From assembly GCA_964023205.1 (NCBI GenBank), contig OZ026840.1, positions 32,466,199 through 32,530,198 on the forward strand: DNA of 64,000 nucleotides. The letters run 5' to 3'. A model generated the notes under the pieces. It ran no database searches. It worked only from the letters and a program-made list of their open reading frames with translations, and was not told where the DNA came from. The stretch comes from Lutraria lutraria. Taxonomy: Eukaryota; Mollusca; Bivalvia; Venerida; Mactridae. A program made the position numbers and the translations under genes. Positions 38,441-49,790 of this stretch are shown piece after piece. How positions within the stretch are numbered: position 1 is the first letter of the stretch; the number at the start of each line of letters is the position of its first letter.

Positions 38441-39256
38441 TAGACATGTCATGCATAATATGGCTATTAAGATATTACAAGGATGAAAAGGTGACTGGTT
38501 AAGGTACTGGCTAATAGCTCTAGTTGTATACAACTAAGAAAGTATCTGACATCTAGTTACTTACTTCCTCACATTGGATATTTTAACTACATGTATACTA
38601 CTCAAAATTTGATAAGGGTCACTAGCAATATTGCTCGAAGTAAAATTTTGATACTGATGGTTAGATTTGATTACAAATTGGTCATTGGGCATCATATGCC
38701 CATGAAAAAGTTAAACAATATTTGTCCATTGAAGCATATCTGTATATCATATAGTTAGTAACTTGTAAGTTATAACGTCCCCTTAGTAAAATATGTATAT
38801 TTTATATATTTTTAGCTCAAATTTTCAGTGCACATCAAGCTACATGACTCAATCAACAAAAATGCATATTCTTGATTTTTACCCTGTTATGTCTCTGCAG
38901 TTATAAAACATTTAATTTGCAAGTGCAGCACATGGAAAGTACAGTATGAATCTTTGAAATAATGTTTGATATCGATAGAATGTTAAGACACATAACAGAA
39001 AAACAAAATGAAATGGATGTCCATTGAGGAATGGGCCTGCATCAGGCATATTCAGGGAGGGCTCCTGTACAAATATCATTTTACGTATATCATTATAGCT
39101 GTCAATGTATTTGACATTCAGTCAAGCAATCATTTTCTTACAAACTTCAAAGATTCTGGCAATGTAGAAAAGATATTAAAATACACTTATATTTTCCACT
39201 AACGAAATGATAGCATAATACCAGATTGAATTTAATGAGTTGTTTTAAAACCTAAC
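38441..39256. other. No gene recognised
   Basis: AT-rich sequence; the 64-codon frame at 39008-39202 lacks motifs. Confidence 0.4.
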
Positions 39257-39627
39257 TTAAAGCGACATACCCTACAACTTGGTGCATCTAGAATCAAGGC
39301 AAAATGATGATAAATTAGAAGCTTGTGAAGAAAAAAGCCGACGAAGAAAGTTTCAACCAAAAATTCATCCAATTAAAAATAAAATCACAAAAAATATTAG
39401 TTTCCATAAAAGAGCGGAAACTCTTTGGAATTTGTTGTACAATTTTTGGGTGGAAGTGATTTATTATTCATAACTATGATTTTTGCGGCTAGTACCTACC
39501 GTAAACTAGTCATTTTATGACCCAAGTTCTTCTTGCAAGTATCCATAATATATTGCTTTACATATACATCTAACACATTTTTACACTTCCACAGAATGTT
39601 TGTCAGTTGTAGGGTATGCCCCTTTAA
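39257..39627. mobile_element. 371-bp MITE with inverted tips
   Basis: Left tip ttaaagcgacataccctaca and right tip tgtagggtatgcccctttaa are inverted copies with two mismatches. A 64-codon frame (39279-39473, lysine/arginine-rich) lies inside the element and should not be taken for a gene. Confidence 0.85.
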
Positions 39628-40929
39628 TTCACTATAAATTTTACAATTTAATGACATTCAGTACTTTTTGGTGACATTGGAGAAAACAACTGGAAGTTCT
39701 AAGATAAAAATACTGTGTTGTTTTTGTTTAATAAAGGTAGATATATCACTAAATACATCACTAAATACAGCAGCAATACAGATGGGGCACATTATAAGAC
39801 ATATCATAATTATTTTCTAGTAAATAACATTGCAAAATCATGTATAAAACTTAACCACAGCTATTTCTTATGTTAACTTAGTGGTTTGTTTTAATTTGAT
39901 GTGTTAAGTAAATTAAATATTAATTGAAATCTAAATGTACCTGTAAGTACGGGATCCTTGCTGAATAAGGCCGACAGTGCTGGCCCTTAAAAATGTTCTC
40001 AATGGACATACACTCCATTTTCTGTTTTTCTGTCACGTGGCTATCGATTTAAAAAATTACCACGAAGATTCATACTTGCAAATTAACTGTTTATATCTAT
40101 AGAGAATAAACGGGTTAAAAATCAATAGAACAAATTTTGTTGATATGCATATTTCACAAAGGGATGTTATAGCTATTGTAAGTTTTGTTAAGTGTATTTG
40201 TAGGAAATATACAATCATTGAGTGTTCTTTATCAAATTTGGAGTTGTATATTTCTTGATGTATAAATTGCGTATAAATAATTATTAAATAGAATATTTTT
40301 TATGTGATATATGATTTTGTGATTATGTAATATTTGTATGTAATGTAATACGTTCAAAATAATGTTATGCTGATAATTTAGGAACAAGATGTTAAACATG
40401 AGATACACAAGGCCGACTCTTACACATTTGGTGGTCTGTGTAAAGTGTATACACTTATGGAAATTTTGCCGTCTTTGTGGGCAAATTTTTTTTTTTTTTT
40501 TTTTTTTACTTCTGCTTTCTTCACTTGTTTATATTATGTCATGCTTATATAATTTTTTTCTTCAGATATTTACTTGTTTGTATTTTTTATAAAATATGAT
40601 TGTCACAATTCAAATTTTTTGAATAAAAAATACTAACAAAATACCAAGTATAGCAGTTTATTTATACACTTGATAATGATATCATTACATATTATATGAC
40701 AAAACAACAAATGATCTTCAATAATACAATATATGGTCAGAAAAGTCATTTTTTTTATTACTTCCTGAATAGTTCTAATACAACAGACACAAATTTATTT
40801 CAAAATAAATTGTACCTGGTGTTCTTACAAAATGCTATGAAAGTTATAGACCTCTCGTAATATGTATGTCAAGTAATCCTAAACACGACCCTTTTCTATC
40901 AAAAAACAAGTATACATAGTTCCCTCATC
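39628..40929. other. AT-rich spacer with poly-T tract
   Basis: Contains an uninterrupted run of about 20 T at 40487-40507. The 67-codon plus frame at 40389-40592 reads through that run (poly-Phe) and is an artefact. No other feature seen. Confidence 0.6.
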
Positions 40930-41028
40930 TACAATATTTACCTCCCTTGGCAGCCATCTTGAAAGGCTAATTTGATATTTGACTTTCAAGATGGCCACCA
41001 ATTAAATACAGGGGAGGTAAATATTGTA
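40930..41028. mobile_element. ~100-bp near-palindromic element
   Basis: Left arm 40930-40965 (tacaatatttacctccc...cagccatcttgaaag). Right arm 40983-41028 is its complement, with a 10-bp insertion (attaaataca) in the middle. Typical of very short foldback MITEs. Confidence 0.8.
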
Positions 41029-41034
41029 TTTTAT

Positions 41035-41263
41035 CAAAGCTGCATTTATTTTTAGCTGGTGAGCTTCGATTACTTTCGTAATTCATACAATAAGATGTTG
41101 AATGTACAATCATGTATTTAACAATGTGCTACATATAAAATTACTAGAATATAAACGTGAGAAATGGGACATTCATTCCATAATGATGAGGTTAAAAGAA
41201 GTGAATGCACAAATAATGCAACCGTGTAATTATTAAGTTTTGACAGTTTGATAAAAATTTCAC
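41035..41263. mobile_element. Truncated copy of the 37161-37430 MITE family
   Basis: Shares the subterminal gcatttatttttagctgg and the right end gtaattattaagttttgaca then gtttgataaaaatttcac with the 270-bp element. The outermost left tip is missing. Confidence 0.5.
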
Positions 41264-41299
41264 TATAAAGTATAAACAGAGTTAAGAATAAAGAATACA

Positions 41300-41432
41300 A
41301 GTATAAAGCAACACCCTTTTAGAGTAGCAAATTATGTTGTTGTTGAAGATGGTTGCTCTAGAGAGGTTGAATTAATAGTTAAATTATGTTGTTTTCGAAT
41401 GGAGTTTGTCGCTCATGAGAGCTAGAGGTTAA
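41300..41432. mobile_element. Decayed MITE of the 31125/62333 family
   Basis: Words 'gtagcaaattatgttgttg', 'ggttgctctagagaggttga' and 'agttaaattatgttg' align in order with 31142-31200. The right end is degraded. Confidence 0.45.
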
Positions 41433-41836
41433 ACAATAAAAACAATGCACAGGCAGAAATGAAGAATTTTCATCTTTTGCAAATTTCACATGTTTTTGTG
41501 TCAATGTCATTCTTGCATATAATAATGCTCTTCCTTAGGAAAGTAATAATATTTATACATTAAATTCAATTATGATACCCAGTAGACTTAGTTTAACATC
41601 GAGATCAGCATCAAGGATCAAGTATAATAGTTGATGTTCAGTTGATAATGATGATCAGTTTGTGACTTAATCAATAATCAGCAAAGATGTAAAAAATTGT
41701 ATCTGCAATAAACTACTTTTGAAACTGAATCAAACTAAGTTACTAACATGTAAGGGAAATGTTTCACTCAATTATAAATTCATATATTAATGATACAGAA
41801 TGAATGAACTGAAAGAAGGTGATTAGAAAATTTGTC

Positions 41837-41943
41837 TTATTGAAGATATTTCTCTAACCAAGTTGTTTGTTTTCCATTGTTGTGTTGAAAGATTTCACAG
41901 TAAACCATACCTACATCCAAGATTGTATCCTTTGCAGTATCAC
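41837..41943 (-). CDS. Terminal coding exon of an unrecognised host gene
   Basis: In minus sense a good acceptor (tgatgtttttgtag) precedes 41943. The frame then reads DTAKDTILDVGMVYCEIFQH, continues NNGKQTTWLEKYLQ, and stops at TAA (41837-41839). The exon takes two bases to complete a split codon, so the preceding exon must leave one base. Composition is unlike the surrounding AT-rich DNA, and the peptide has balanced residues. I assign it to the gene whose other exons lie at 45974-50728 because of strand, spacing and style. The exon that should join it to 45974-46111 (length 3n+1) is unsettled. I do not recognise the protein family. Confidence 0.6.
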
Positions 41944-42671
41944 CTACAAAAACATCAGATAAAAAATAAAACAGAAATAACTTCATACAGGTATCTACAG
42001 TACAATAGACCTTAGTTAGTGTTTCTTTGTTTTATTGACATTATATCAGAAATCAACAACTTTCAGAACACTATGATTTAAAAAATATAAGAACACTACA
42101 GACACAACAAGATGCTGCGACTCTGGTGTTCATTCTTTACATATACCCCTGTGGCATGCTTGTCAAGATAAGTCCATTTTAACAATTCTGAGTCCAAATT
42201 ATGTCAAGGTCAAAGTGAGGTTGGTTGATATGGGTAGACTGAGAATGTCATAGGCAACAACTGTATACATATTCAAGTGATATAGTAATTAAGCAGTGTT
42301 CGTGCTAGATGCAATGGTAAAAACTACAAAACTTGTACGAACGGACAGGGAAATCACCATAATTATGCCTCCTGCATCATACATAACTAAGCAAGTAACT
42401 GGCTAAGTGTCTACGTGAATGACAAGTGTATATAACTGTGTAAGTAACTAATAATAATAGTATGTAAGTATTCAAGTGTTCTTGTACAGATGGACGAAAG
42501 GATGGAAGCACAGACAGGACATTCACTATAATTATGTCTCCTGCATTATAGATGCTGGAGGTATAAAAAGCTACATCATAGACTTCTTACATACTAGGTT
42601 GACATCTGCTGGTACAGTGTGGTTTTATTAACCTGTTGAAGCTGAACTAGAACTATCACTAAAGGTGATGA
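41944..42671. other. Intron-like sequence with repeat debris
   Basis: Two similar fragments, 'acggacagggaaatcaccataattatgcctcctgcat' type at about 42340 and a diverged form at about 42510, flank inverted words of the 38-kb array (gtaagtaact, gtatataactgtgtaag; 42380-42470). No exon recognised. Confidence 0.45.
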
Positions 42672-43290
42672 ATACCCCCGGATGCCGCCTTGACACAATT
42701 ATTGTTACATTTTACAAAGGGAAATATAACGCATTTTCATCTTTTTAATACCTGCAAATTGTTGCTTAGAAATATCCTGACCAATTTCCAGATAATTGTT
42801 TTTATTCATTACATAAAAAATAACAAAGGGCCATAACTCATTAAAATTTACTTGGGCAAAACCTATTGTGGACATGCACAACTTGGCAAACTACTTATCA
42901 CTTAATTTTATTTCTAAGAAGTTTTACTAAATTCCTGCATGTAGTTGCTGAGAAATGGTTTGACAAAAATTACCTATTGTATAAAGCAAAGGGCAATAAC
43001 TCAGTGAAAATCCAAACAAAATCTGGTTATTGCATAGACAACTTGGCTTAAATTTGGCTTACTGTATAAAAAAGGGCTATAACTCAGTGAAAATTAACCC
43101 AAACGAACAATTCTTTAAGCATGCACAACTAGGCTTACTACTGATCACATCTGTGAAGTTTCATGGAAATCCTGTCAGTAGTTGCTGAGAAATTCTCCGG
43201 ACAAAATGTGTCTACAGACGCATGGACCGACCGATCGACCGCCAAGCGTGAATCCAATATAGCCCCCATATATTTCATATCTGGGGGTAT
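42672..43290. mobile_element. Dispersed bivalve-type repeat with inverted tips
   Basis: Left tip atacccccggat and right tip atctgggggtat are inverted. The interior has diverged ~120-bp duplications around 'gggcaataactcagtgaaaa' (42830, 42990, 43075), then 'tggaccgaccgatcgaccgcc' near the right end. Two 60-codon frames inside (42866-43051 and 43163-43351) are not genes. Confidence 0.7.
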
Positions 43291-43299
43291 AATAATTTC

Positions 43300-44065
43300 A
43301 TGGTTGCTGAATGCGATTATTTTTAGCTTCTTAAATTACCACAGTCGATAGTTTTTGTTTATTTTACTGTTAGGGAATGTTCCATTCTGCATGTTTACAT
43401 AATATTATGTTGTGTATCATTAAATACATGCACATTTGACAACCAGTGTAACCAATTATGAAAGTAATCAAACCTTATCAAAGCTAAAAATAAATGCAAG
43501 CATTGACCATGAAATTTTATTATACCTCACGTGACTTATTTACTCTATAGTCTTATGTGACGTCAGAGGGTGACAATCCGTAATGTTACCCTCTGACATT
43601 ACATTTCGGCCCGCTTGCCATAACGAAACTGCCCTCACGCGCTCACGCGATATTACCGGGTGTAAAGTTTTATTCTGTCTCAGTCGTATCGAATACTATC
43701 CTTGTCTAGACACTTTAGGCACTTAGTAGAATATAATTTTATTTTGACATCCGGTTTTGCAGTAGACATTTTGACAGCAAAAGTAACTATGGTGTCAGAA
43801 AGAAGCTTCGTTTCAATTTCTATTAGAGTTTTCGTTATATTTGTTAACATGTTCGTTAATATTGTTTTGTTCGGTATAATAAAATAAATATCACATCCCA
43901 CATAGGGTGATAGAACGTAATGTTCGCCCTTGACAAAGTAATGTCAACATCGGCTAACGCCTCGGTCGACATTACTTGTCTCGGGTGAACATTACGTACT
44001 ATCACCCTATGTGGGATGTGATATTTATATAATGCAGCTTTTGTCAGTTTAATAAAATCACACAA
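43300..44065. mobile_element. Composite: decayed MITE with foldbacks
   Basis: Pieces of the 37161-37430 family are visible at 43311-43330, 43479-43526 (gctaaaaataaatgcaagca) and 44031-44064 (cagcttttgtcagtttaata). Between them lie a small foldback (43562-43598) and the large one at 43884-44028, suggesting nested insertion. Boundaries are uncertain. Frames at 43680-43901 and 43856-44065 fall inside. Confidence 0.4.
43884..44028. repeat. Large foldback, ~61-bp arms
   Basis: Left arm 43884-43945 (ataaatatcacatcccacat then agggtgatagaacgtaatgt and so on). Right arm 43968-44028 is its complement with only a few mismatches; the loop of about 22 bp contains ggctaacgcc. A smaller relative, gtcagagggt...accctctgac, lies at 43562-43598. 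Confidence 0.9.
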
Positions 44066-44399
44066 TATCTGGCTTTAAATTTTGATTATCAATTAAACAA
44101 GATCAAACAACAGCATGAGGGTTGATTATTTTCAACCATTAGCAACGTTTTTGAATGTCCAGTTCAAAATAGAAACAATCATTGGCTTCGCAAGATTAAT
44201 TTTTTATAAATAACTCAGAACTTTTCAGAATGTTTCAGGCTTCACAATGTTATTTTTTTAATGGTTTTCCCTGATTCAGTACTGACAGATAGTGATGTCA
44301 GTCATGAACTAATTAATGACTGTTTTAAATCACCCAAGTTTTTAGTCATTATAATCTCATCAAAATTCAGATCAAATATAAGATATATGATTTACTTAC

Positions 44400-44427
44400 C
44401 AGCAACAGTTACTGGTCATAAGATTTT
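44400..44427 (-). other. Candidate 28-nt exon with an in-frame TGA
   Basis: In minus sense this 28-nt stretch ends at a consensus donor (TTGCTG|GTAAGT). Its length is 3n+1, which is exactly what is needed to join exon 45974-46111 (phase 0) to exon 41837-41943. Read in that phase it gives KIL, TGA, PVTVAG, leading into DTAKD. The acceptor side (gctcaccaag) has a poor pyrimidine tract. Either the TGA is a nonsense change (CGA to TGA is a CpG transition), or the protein ends here, or this is not an exon. Confidence 0.3.
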
Positions 44428-44631
44428 CTTGGTGAGCATTTTTTTCGGATTATCTAGAAAATAGATGTAGAGACATTCAATAAACAGTGAACAAGAAGAA
44501 AATCTTACAAAACAAATTTTGCATATCTGAAATCCCCACTGGAGCTAAGACGATAAATCTTGAAAATGAAAACAATTTGGCAATTTACTTTATCCCCACA
44601 TTGGTTACTTCGGCACTGTTTCCTTATCATA

Positions 44632-44811
44632 GGTTCCCAAATATTTGTTTTATCAAAAACTGGTTCCCAAATATTTGTTGTATCAAAGACTGGTTCCCAA
44701 ATCTTTGTTGTATCAAGGATTGGTTCCCAAATCTTTGATGTATCAAAGACTGGTTCCAAAATCATTGTTGCATCAAAAACTGGTTCCAAAATCTTAATTG
44801 TACCACAGTAT
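44632..44811 (+). repeat. 30-bp minisatellite, six copies
   Basis: Copies start at 44632, 44662, 44692, 44722, 44752 and 44782 with exact 30-bp spacing (ggttcccaaatatttgttgt + atcaaagact). As 30 is a multiple of three, three frames stay open and give 10-residue peptide repeats: plus KTGSQIFVVS, minus WEPVFDTTKI, plus a third. I see no start, splice or conservation evidence for translation. Confidence 0.9.
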
Positions 44812-45025
44812 TATTGGAAACAGAATGATAGATAGCTTTCTATATACTACTAATTTACTACATCCACCATGCAATTGTTGAATACCGAAAGATTTACTTG
44901 AGTTTATCAGGGTTCATTCATTAAGGCAATAGTATAGTCACTATAGTGGCATATTTCTGCATAATTCATTAGTTTTAGATTATTTTCGTGAGAATCTATC
45001 AGATTTTCATGATAAGATTTTCTGA

Positions 45026-45258
45026 CTTTAAGGGTGGGTCGCTGGTTTCCTCACGGAAAATGGTCATTTTTTCAGAAGTCAAAACACAATTAAAGGTATT
45101 GGCTAAAACAGAAATGATATATTGAAAGGATATTTCCATGGAGACCACTCAAAAAGCGTTGAGGGTAGGGTTACGTTTATTTTCGAGTTAATTCCTGCAT
45201 TGCTCCATTAATTTTGTATAAGTTATGAAATTTGTAAAACTGCAATGCTGTATTATTG
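45026..45258 (+). repeat. Dispersed repeat, homologous to 53216-53479
   Basis: Shares with the downstream copy 'cttaagg(g)tgg(g)tcgc', 'ggtttcctc', 'agaaatgatatattgaaagg', 'gatatttccatgga', 'ctcaaaaagcg', 'tgcattgctcc' and 'aactgcaatgctg' in the same order and orientation. Confidence 0.8.
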
Positions 45259-45710
45259 ATTTCCAAATATGAAAAATACAAGAATGTCATATTTTGCCGT
45301 CATTAAATCTTAAAAGAAACTGATAAAACTATCTCCTAACCCACCTAATAAGTGGACGAAAAATATTTTCGTGAAAGCAAGAACTTATATACCGGTACAT
45401 AATTAGATTTGCAACTTCAGTATTTACAGTTTGAAATGCGTTATTTCTCAATAAAACATGTTTTCTGTATGCAGCAAACAGAGTTTAAAAAATGACCTGA
45501 AAAAAAGTTGCACATTCTACATTATATTTATTTATTGGTTACAGCTGTCGAGTATCGCAATGGGTTGTCTATCAATACTGTTTTGGCTATTTTTAGCAGT
45601 TGCAAATCCATGTATATATATATGTCCTTGATGAAGGTAAAACATTTTCTCACAAAAATTAACTCAGTGTATGCAGAAAAATGTCACCATACAATAGCAA
45701 TAAGAATTTA

Positions 45711-45886
45711 CAGCGCAACCTCCCTACAACAGCCACCAATGGGAAGGACAAGGATGGCTATTGTAAGGAGGTGGTTGAGAGGAGAGTGAAAATAAGTAAA
45801 ACATCAATCTAGGTTGCTAGTATACTGGCTGTAATAAGGAGGTGGCTAATGTTTGGAGGTCAGGACCATTCATGGAGGTTACACTA
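45711..45886. mobile_element. 176-bp TA-flanked MITE
   Basis: Left tip CAGCGCAACCTCCCTAC after TA (45709-45710). The right tip gtaggaggttacacta-like (catggaggttacacta) is followed by TA. Internal 'ggctattgtaaggaggtgg' and 'ggctgtaataaggaggtggc' form a direct pair. Termini resemble the other CAGT(N)CAACCTC elements in this window. Confidence 0.7.
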
Positions 45887-45973
45887 TATACATTAAAGAA
45901 AACTACTACAAAAAAACTACCTCTTGATTTCCTGTCTGTAATTTCTGATCTTTAGAACACATAATCATCTTAC

Positions 45974-46111
45974 TGTTTTATCTTCATTAGAATGGTAATC
46001 TTCTTCAATGAAGAACTGAGTTGTTTTGTTTCCATGGATACTGGTGAATGTACAGCCGAACATGACCTTCATAGCCATCTTCAGAGTTTGTTCCACAATC
46101 GTAGAATAAAG
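45974..46111 (-). CDS. Internal coding exon of an unrecognised host gene
   Basis: In minus sense the acceptor caatttgacttctgctgaatttgcag precedes 46111 and the donor AAAACA|GTAAGA follows 45974. The 138-nt exon is exactly 46 codons: LYSTIVEQTLKMAMKVMFGC, then TFTSIHGNKTTQFFIEEDYH, then SNEDKT. It starts and ends in phase 0, and its start phase matches the end phase of exon 49791-49909. No stop occurs inside, and reading past the donor meets a stop within two codons. The intron upstream contains the mariner remnant. Function unknown. Confidence 0.7.
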
Positions 46112-46689
46112 CTGCAAATTCAGCAGAAGTCAAATTGTAATCTTTGAGTTACACATTGGCAGAACAGGACAGAACAGATAATATATTCAGATGTGTACAA
46201 AGTACATAATCCATATCAGGAAAGAAATACAAGTAACAATGTACAAATGTATAAGTCACATGAATATTTACACAGATAATGGTCGAATTATTCATATATG
46301 AGTGAAATACATAAATCATGATATAAAAATCATATATTATACAATACAATAAGGATGAACATAACAGAAACTCACAATTTATTGTTAATCATTACCTATT
46401 GATATTCAAAATTGAATTTCTTAAAGCGAGAGCTTTATGTACATAGTCTACCATTAGGAATTCAAACATCATAAATAAAAACATCATAAATTATGACATT
46501 CATTAAAGTCAGTTATTGAAATTTGAATGGTCTATCATGTTTTGTTATTAGTGTATAAAGCTATATCTGACAGACCTTTCATTGGCAAAATAATTGTTTG
46601 TATGTGATAAAAATCACACCCAAGTACCTAAATTTTTATAATGCATATTGGAAGCTACCTGTAAATTTTAATGGGTATCTATACTAATG

Positions 46690-46815
46690 AAGCCAAAAAA
46701 GAAGTACTGCAGAACGCTTTAATTTGCGAGGTCAAAATTTTGCCTTTTTGTTAAAAATCAGCTGTTTTCTTCATTCGCGTATTTATGAATTTGCGACATA
46801 TTCAGGATTAAAGTG
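46690..46815. repeat. Dispersed repeat fragment, 'attcgcg..tttatgaatttgcg'
   Basis: Contains cattcgcgtatttatgaatt and tgcgacatattc, closely similar to 48365-48400 (attcgcgacatttatgaatt, tgcaaggtattc). A short non-coding family present twice around the mariner. Confidence 0.6.
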
Positions 46816-46995
46816 TGATAAAAAACACACTGTCATTGCTTTGTTATTTGTGTGTCACATCTGATCTGTTAGACATTTAAGTTGAGATTCAGTGTTTTAT
46901 AACTAAACAAGTATAATAACAATAGATTGATAATAGTTTGGGATTGTTGTGGATGTTATGTTTTATAAAAAGTAGGTAAGTGTGAAAAACTGTTA

Positions 46996-48158
46996 CTATG
47001 AGGAGTGATCCAAAAGTTTTGTCACTGCTATGATTATGCTAAAATATAACGTCAGATTGAATTATATTTACCATATATAAATGCACCAATATGTTTTTAA
47101 TTATTTTGAACAAAAATGCACCTACTTTCACTAAAGAAGGGCTATTGATTTCCATATTTAAAACTATAACTTATTCCAAATTGCGCATATAATTAGACAT
47201 ACTATTCCTGACGTGAAGTCATGTCATATAGTAAACAGCAGTTAAATTTCTAAAGATGCATTGCACGTTTATGCTTTCCGAGGGCAGTTGTTTGTAAGCC
47301 GTAGGCAGAAATAAATGTCGAAACTTGAAAAATACCACTACACGCAATATTGCATTTTTACTACAAGCTCGAAAAATCGTTTTTTGTAAACATTAGAAAT
47401 GGTAAACGAAACATATTGTGAAAAATCTGTTAATAGAATATTTGTACATAGATGGTATAAACGATGCCGAGAGGGAAATGAGATACTGGAGGATCACACA
47501 AGGACCGGAATGCTTGCAATACGAACCGACGCGAATGTCAGCATTGTTTCCGACGTAATTGCAGGGGAGGATCGGCTTATTAGTGTTCGGGCACTCTCAG
47601 AGTGCACGGGTTTCAGTTACAGCACTGTGCAGCGTAGACCTACCGAAGACTTGAAGATTAGGCATATGAGGGCTAGATGAGTGCCTCGTTTACTCACTGA
47701 TAAATAGATGCTATGGCGCCTGCAAGAATCTGAGAAGTTCTCAATGCGATCCAGAGATTATTACAGTAGATGAAACCTTGCTTTTTCTACTACGACCTTG
47801 AGATGAAAATGCAGAGTAGCCAGTGGAAACAAGACAGCTCCCCTCCTCGTATGAACATAGATGTCCTCGGGATACAGACACTTTCTCACCCGCCATACTG
47901 CCTGGACGTCAGGCTCAGTGCGACTAAAATTGTAACATAACATCGTTGACGTCGTTGGGTGTGCGGCGATGGTCGGTCATGTGTTTCAAACGACGCATTG
48001 TATCTTATAAAGTATTTGTTACTTCTGCACCAAACTTTGTATGGTATTTTGCAATACAGTAATTTACATGTACGCCAACTTTGGTTGTTATATCTTACTT
48101 ACATAATACAGGCCGAGAAACAGAGGGTGTGACAAAACTTTTGGATCCCCCCTCGTAG
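46996..48158 (+). mobile_element. Mariner-type transposon, 1,163 bp, defective
   Basis: Termini are inverted: left CTATGAGGAGTGATCCAAAA continuing GTTTTGTCAC; right is the complement of CTACGAGGGGGGATCCAAAA continuing GTTTTGTCAC. TA dinucleotides flank both ends (46994-46995 and 48159-48160). The length is slightly under the usual ~1.3 kb for mariner. It sits in a putative intron of the minus-strand gene. Confidence 0.9.
47399..47935 (+). pseudogene. Mariner transposase, frameshifted and internally deleted
   Basis: The open part (94 codons) carries HRWYKRCREGNEILEDHTRT and SVRALSECTGFSYSTVQR...TEDLKIRHM, the helix-turn-helix and linker region of mariner transposases. A stop separates it from VPRLLTDK (usual WVPRLLT). 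Then ITVDET (first catalytic Asp at about 47769-47771), FYYD and QSSQWKQDSSP follow in shifted frames. The block SHPPYCLDV (usual HPPYSPDL, second/third acidic region) is at about 47890, much too close, so most of the catalytic core is deleted. Confidence 0.85.
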
Positions 48159-48160
48159 TA

Positions 48161-49790
48161 TGTTAAAACAATGTCCAAAATTGTTCAACAAACAATAGTT
48201 TAGTAAAAGCAATATCATAAAAAAATTAGATTGCAAACATTAAAGGTACATGTTTTATATTGCTTTCAACAGATTAACTAAACTGATTATTCTACGATAA
48301 AATACTATTACCGACTTAAGTTGTGTAATTTCGGCCATACTCATTTTTTAGTATATAAAACTCAGCATTTATTCGCGACATTTATGAATTTGCAAGGTAT
48401 TCGATTTGCGAATATTAGCGAAAATGAAACGAACACGAATAAAACCAGTTCTACAGTATCCATTGAAAAATTATTTCATTGATATAAATAATTCGCCAAA
48501 ATAACCAATATACAATGTAAATGCATTTGTTGGTTTTATCAATAATCAGCGAAGCGCTAAGCACATACGCCCCATGCAGCTAATGCAGATTTATCAAAAC
48601 ATTGTTATTTTGGAAATCTACGCTTATGTCATATCTATCGAGTTTTTTTAATGAAATAAGGATCCCTGCTGCTACAAATGTTTACAGTATATAAAAAATG
48701 ATTGTTTTTATTTCAATGAAAAGAAATTCAAATGTATACTTCTTTTCTAAATATCGATAGATACATAAGAGTGGATACTTTCTGTATAGAGAATTACAAG
48801 GGAGATAACTCGAAAATTAAAATCAACAAAATTAAACATTTTCAATGTTTAATCAAAAGTTTTCCTCTTTTCCAAGATAAAATGCATTTATGTAGTCAAG
48901 TAGGGCATGTTTGAATTCAGCAAATGCTGCTTGAATTGTTTAACAGTGCAGGAATAAAATGTTCCGGAACACTTTGTTTTGATAACTTGTAACAATCATG
49001 TTTGTTAAGTTACACAGAGAGTTTTTGCTAAAACTCTTCAGAAAACACTTAAAGTCCCATAAGCATATACATTTATCGGTCCTTACAGTTTCTGTTTGTT
49101 CTATAACAGGGGAATCTGGTGTGTATTCCTCCTGTGCATACTTTATAGCAGGTTTACAAAACCACTATCATATTTTTTTCAATATCATTGAAATAAATAC
49201 TATTTATAGAACAGCTGTGTTTTCCGCAGTCATATTATGCACACGGCATTAAGTGACTTCATGTGCTCAATATATTTCAAGTTTACAAAAGCAAAATTCA
49301 CAGCGAAATGAGTGTTTTTAGAAGAAAAATGGCCTGTTTCGTAGGTAATAATTATCTTGGGATCAGCAAATGTTTGTTTTTTGCATATATTTTTTATAGT
49401 AAAAAGCTCATGGGGCTTTAAAGGTTATGAAAACAATGTAATTATATACTTATTGAAATTTATGCAGCATTTCTTGTCAGACATAGCTTTGTACACTTAG
49501 ACATGTTATTATACTGTTGACAAAATGAGGAAAATTTCAATCAGATTTCAAGACTTTTTCAGGGTAAATTTCATTAAACAGAATACTACGTGACTTTCCA
49601 AAGAAAGCGTTTGTTGTTGAGCGTTTGTTTACTTATTTTGTCCCACACATATCATTGAGAAGAACTTGGTATGGGCACCATATTTAACTGACAGCTCAAT
49701 AGAAAAAACTTTTCAAAAACATTGTTCATTGCTAATAAGGAGAGACAATATTTGTGTTATATCTATGCAACTCTACCAGGCTCTACATAC
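48161..49790. other. Intron-like sequence
   Basis: Contains the dispersed fragment at 48360-48460 (relative of 46690-46815). Open frames at 48732-48914 and 48998-49252 show no motifs and no splice context. Confidence 0.5.

Noticed and set aside
39279..39473. Lys/Arg-rich 64-codon ORF
   Set aside because: Lies entirely within a MITE with matching inverted tips at 39257 and 39627.
40389..40592. 67-codon plus ORF with poly-Phe
   Set aside because: Caused by a run of about 20 T; no other support.
44505..44835. Repeat protein encoded by the 30-bp minisatellite
   Set aside because: Openness follows from a period divisible by three; no splice, start or conservation evidence. Kept only as an observation.
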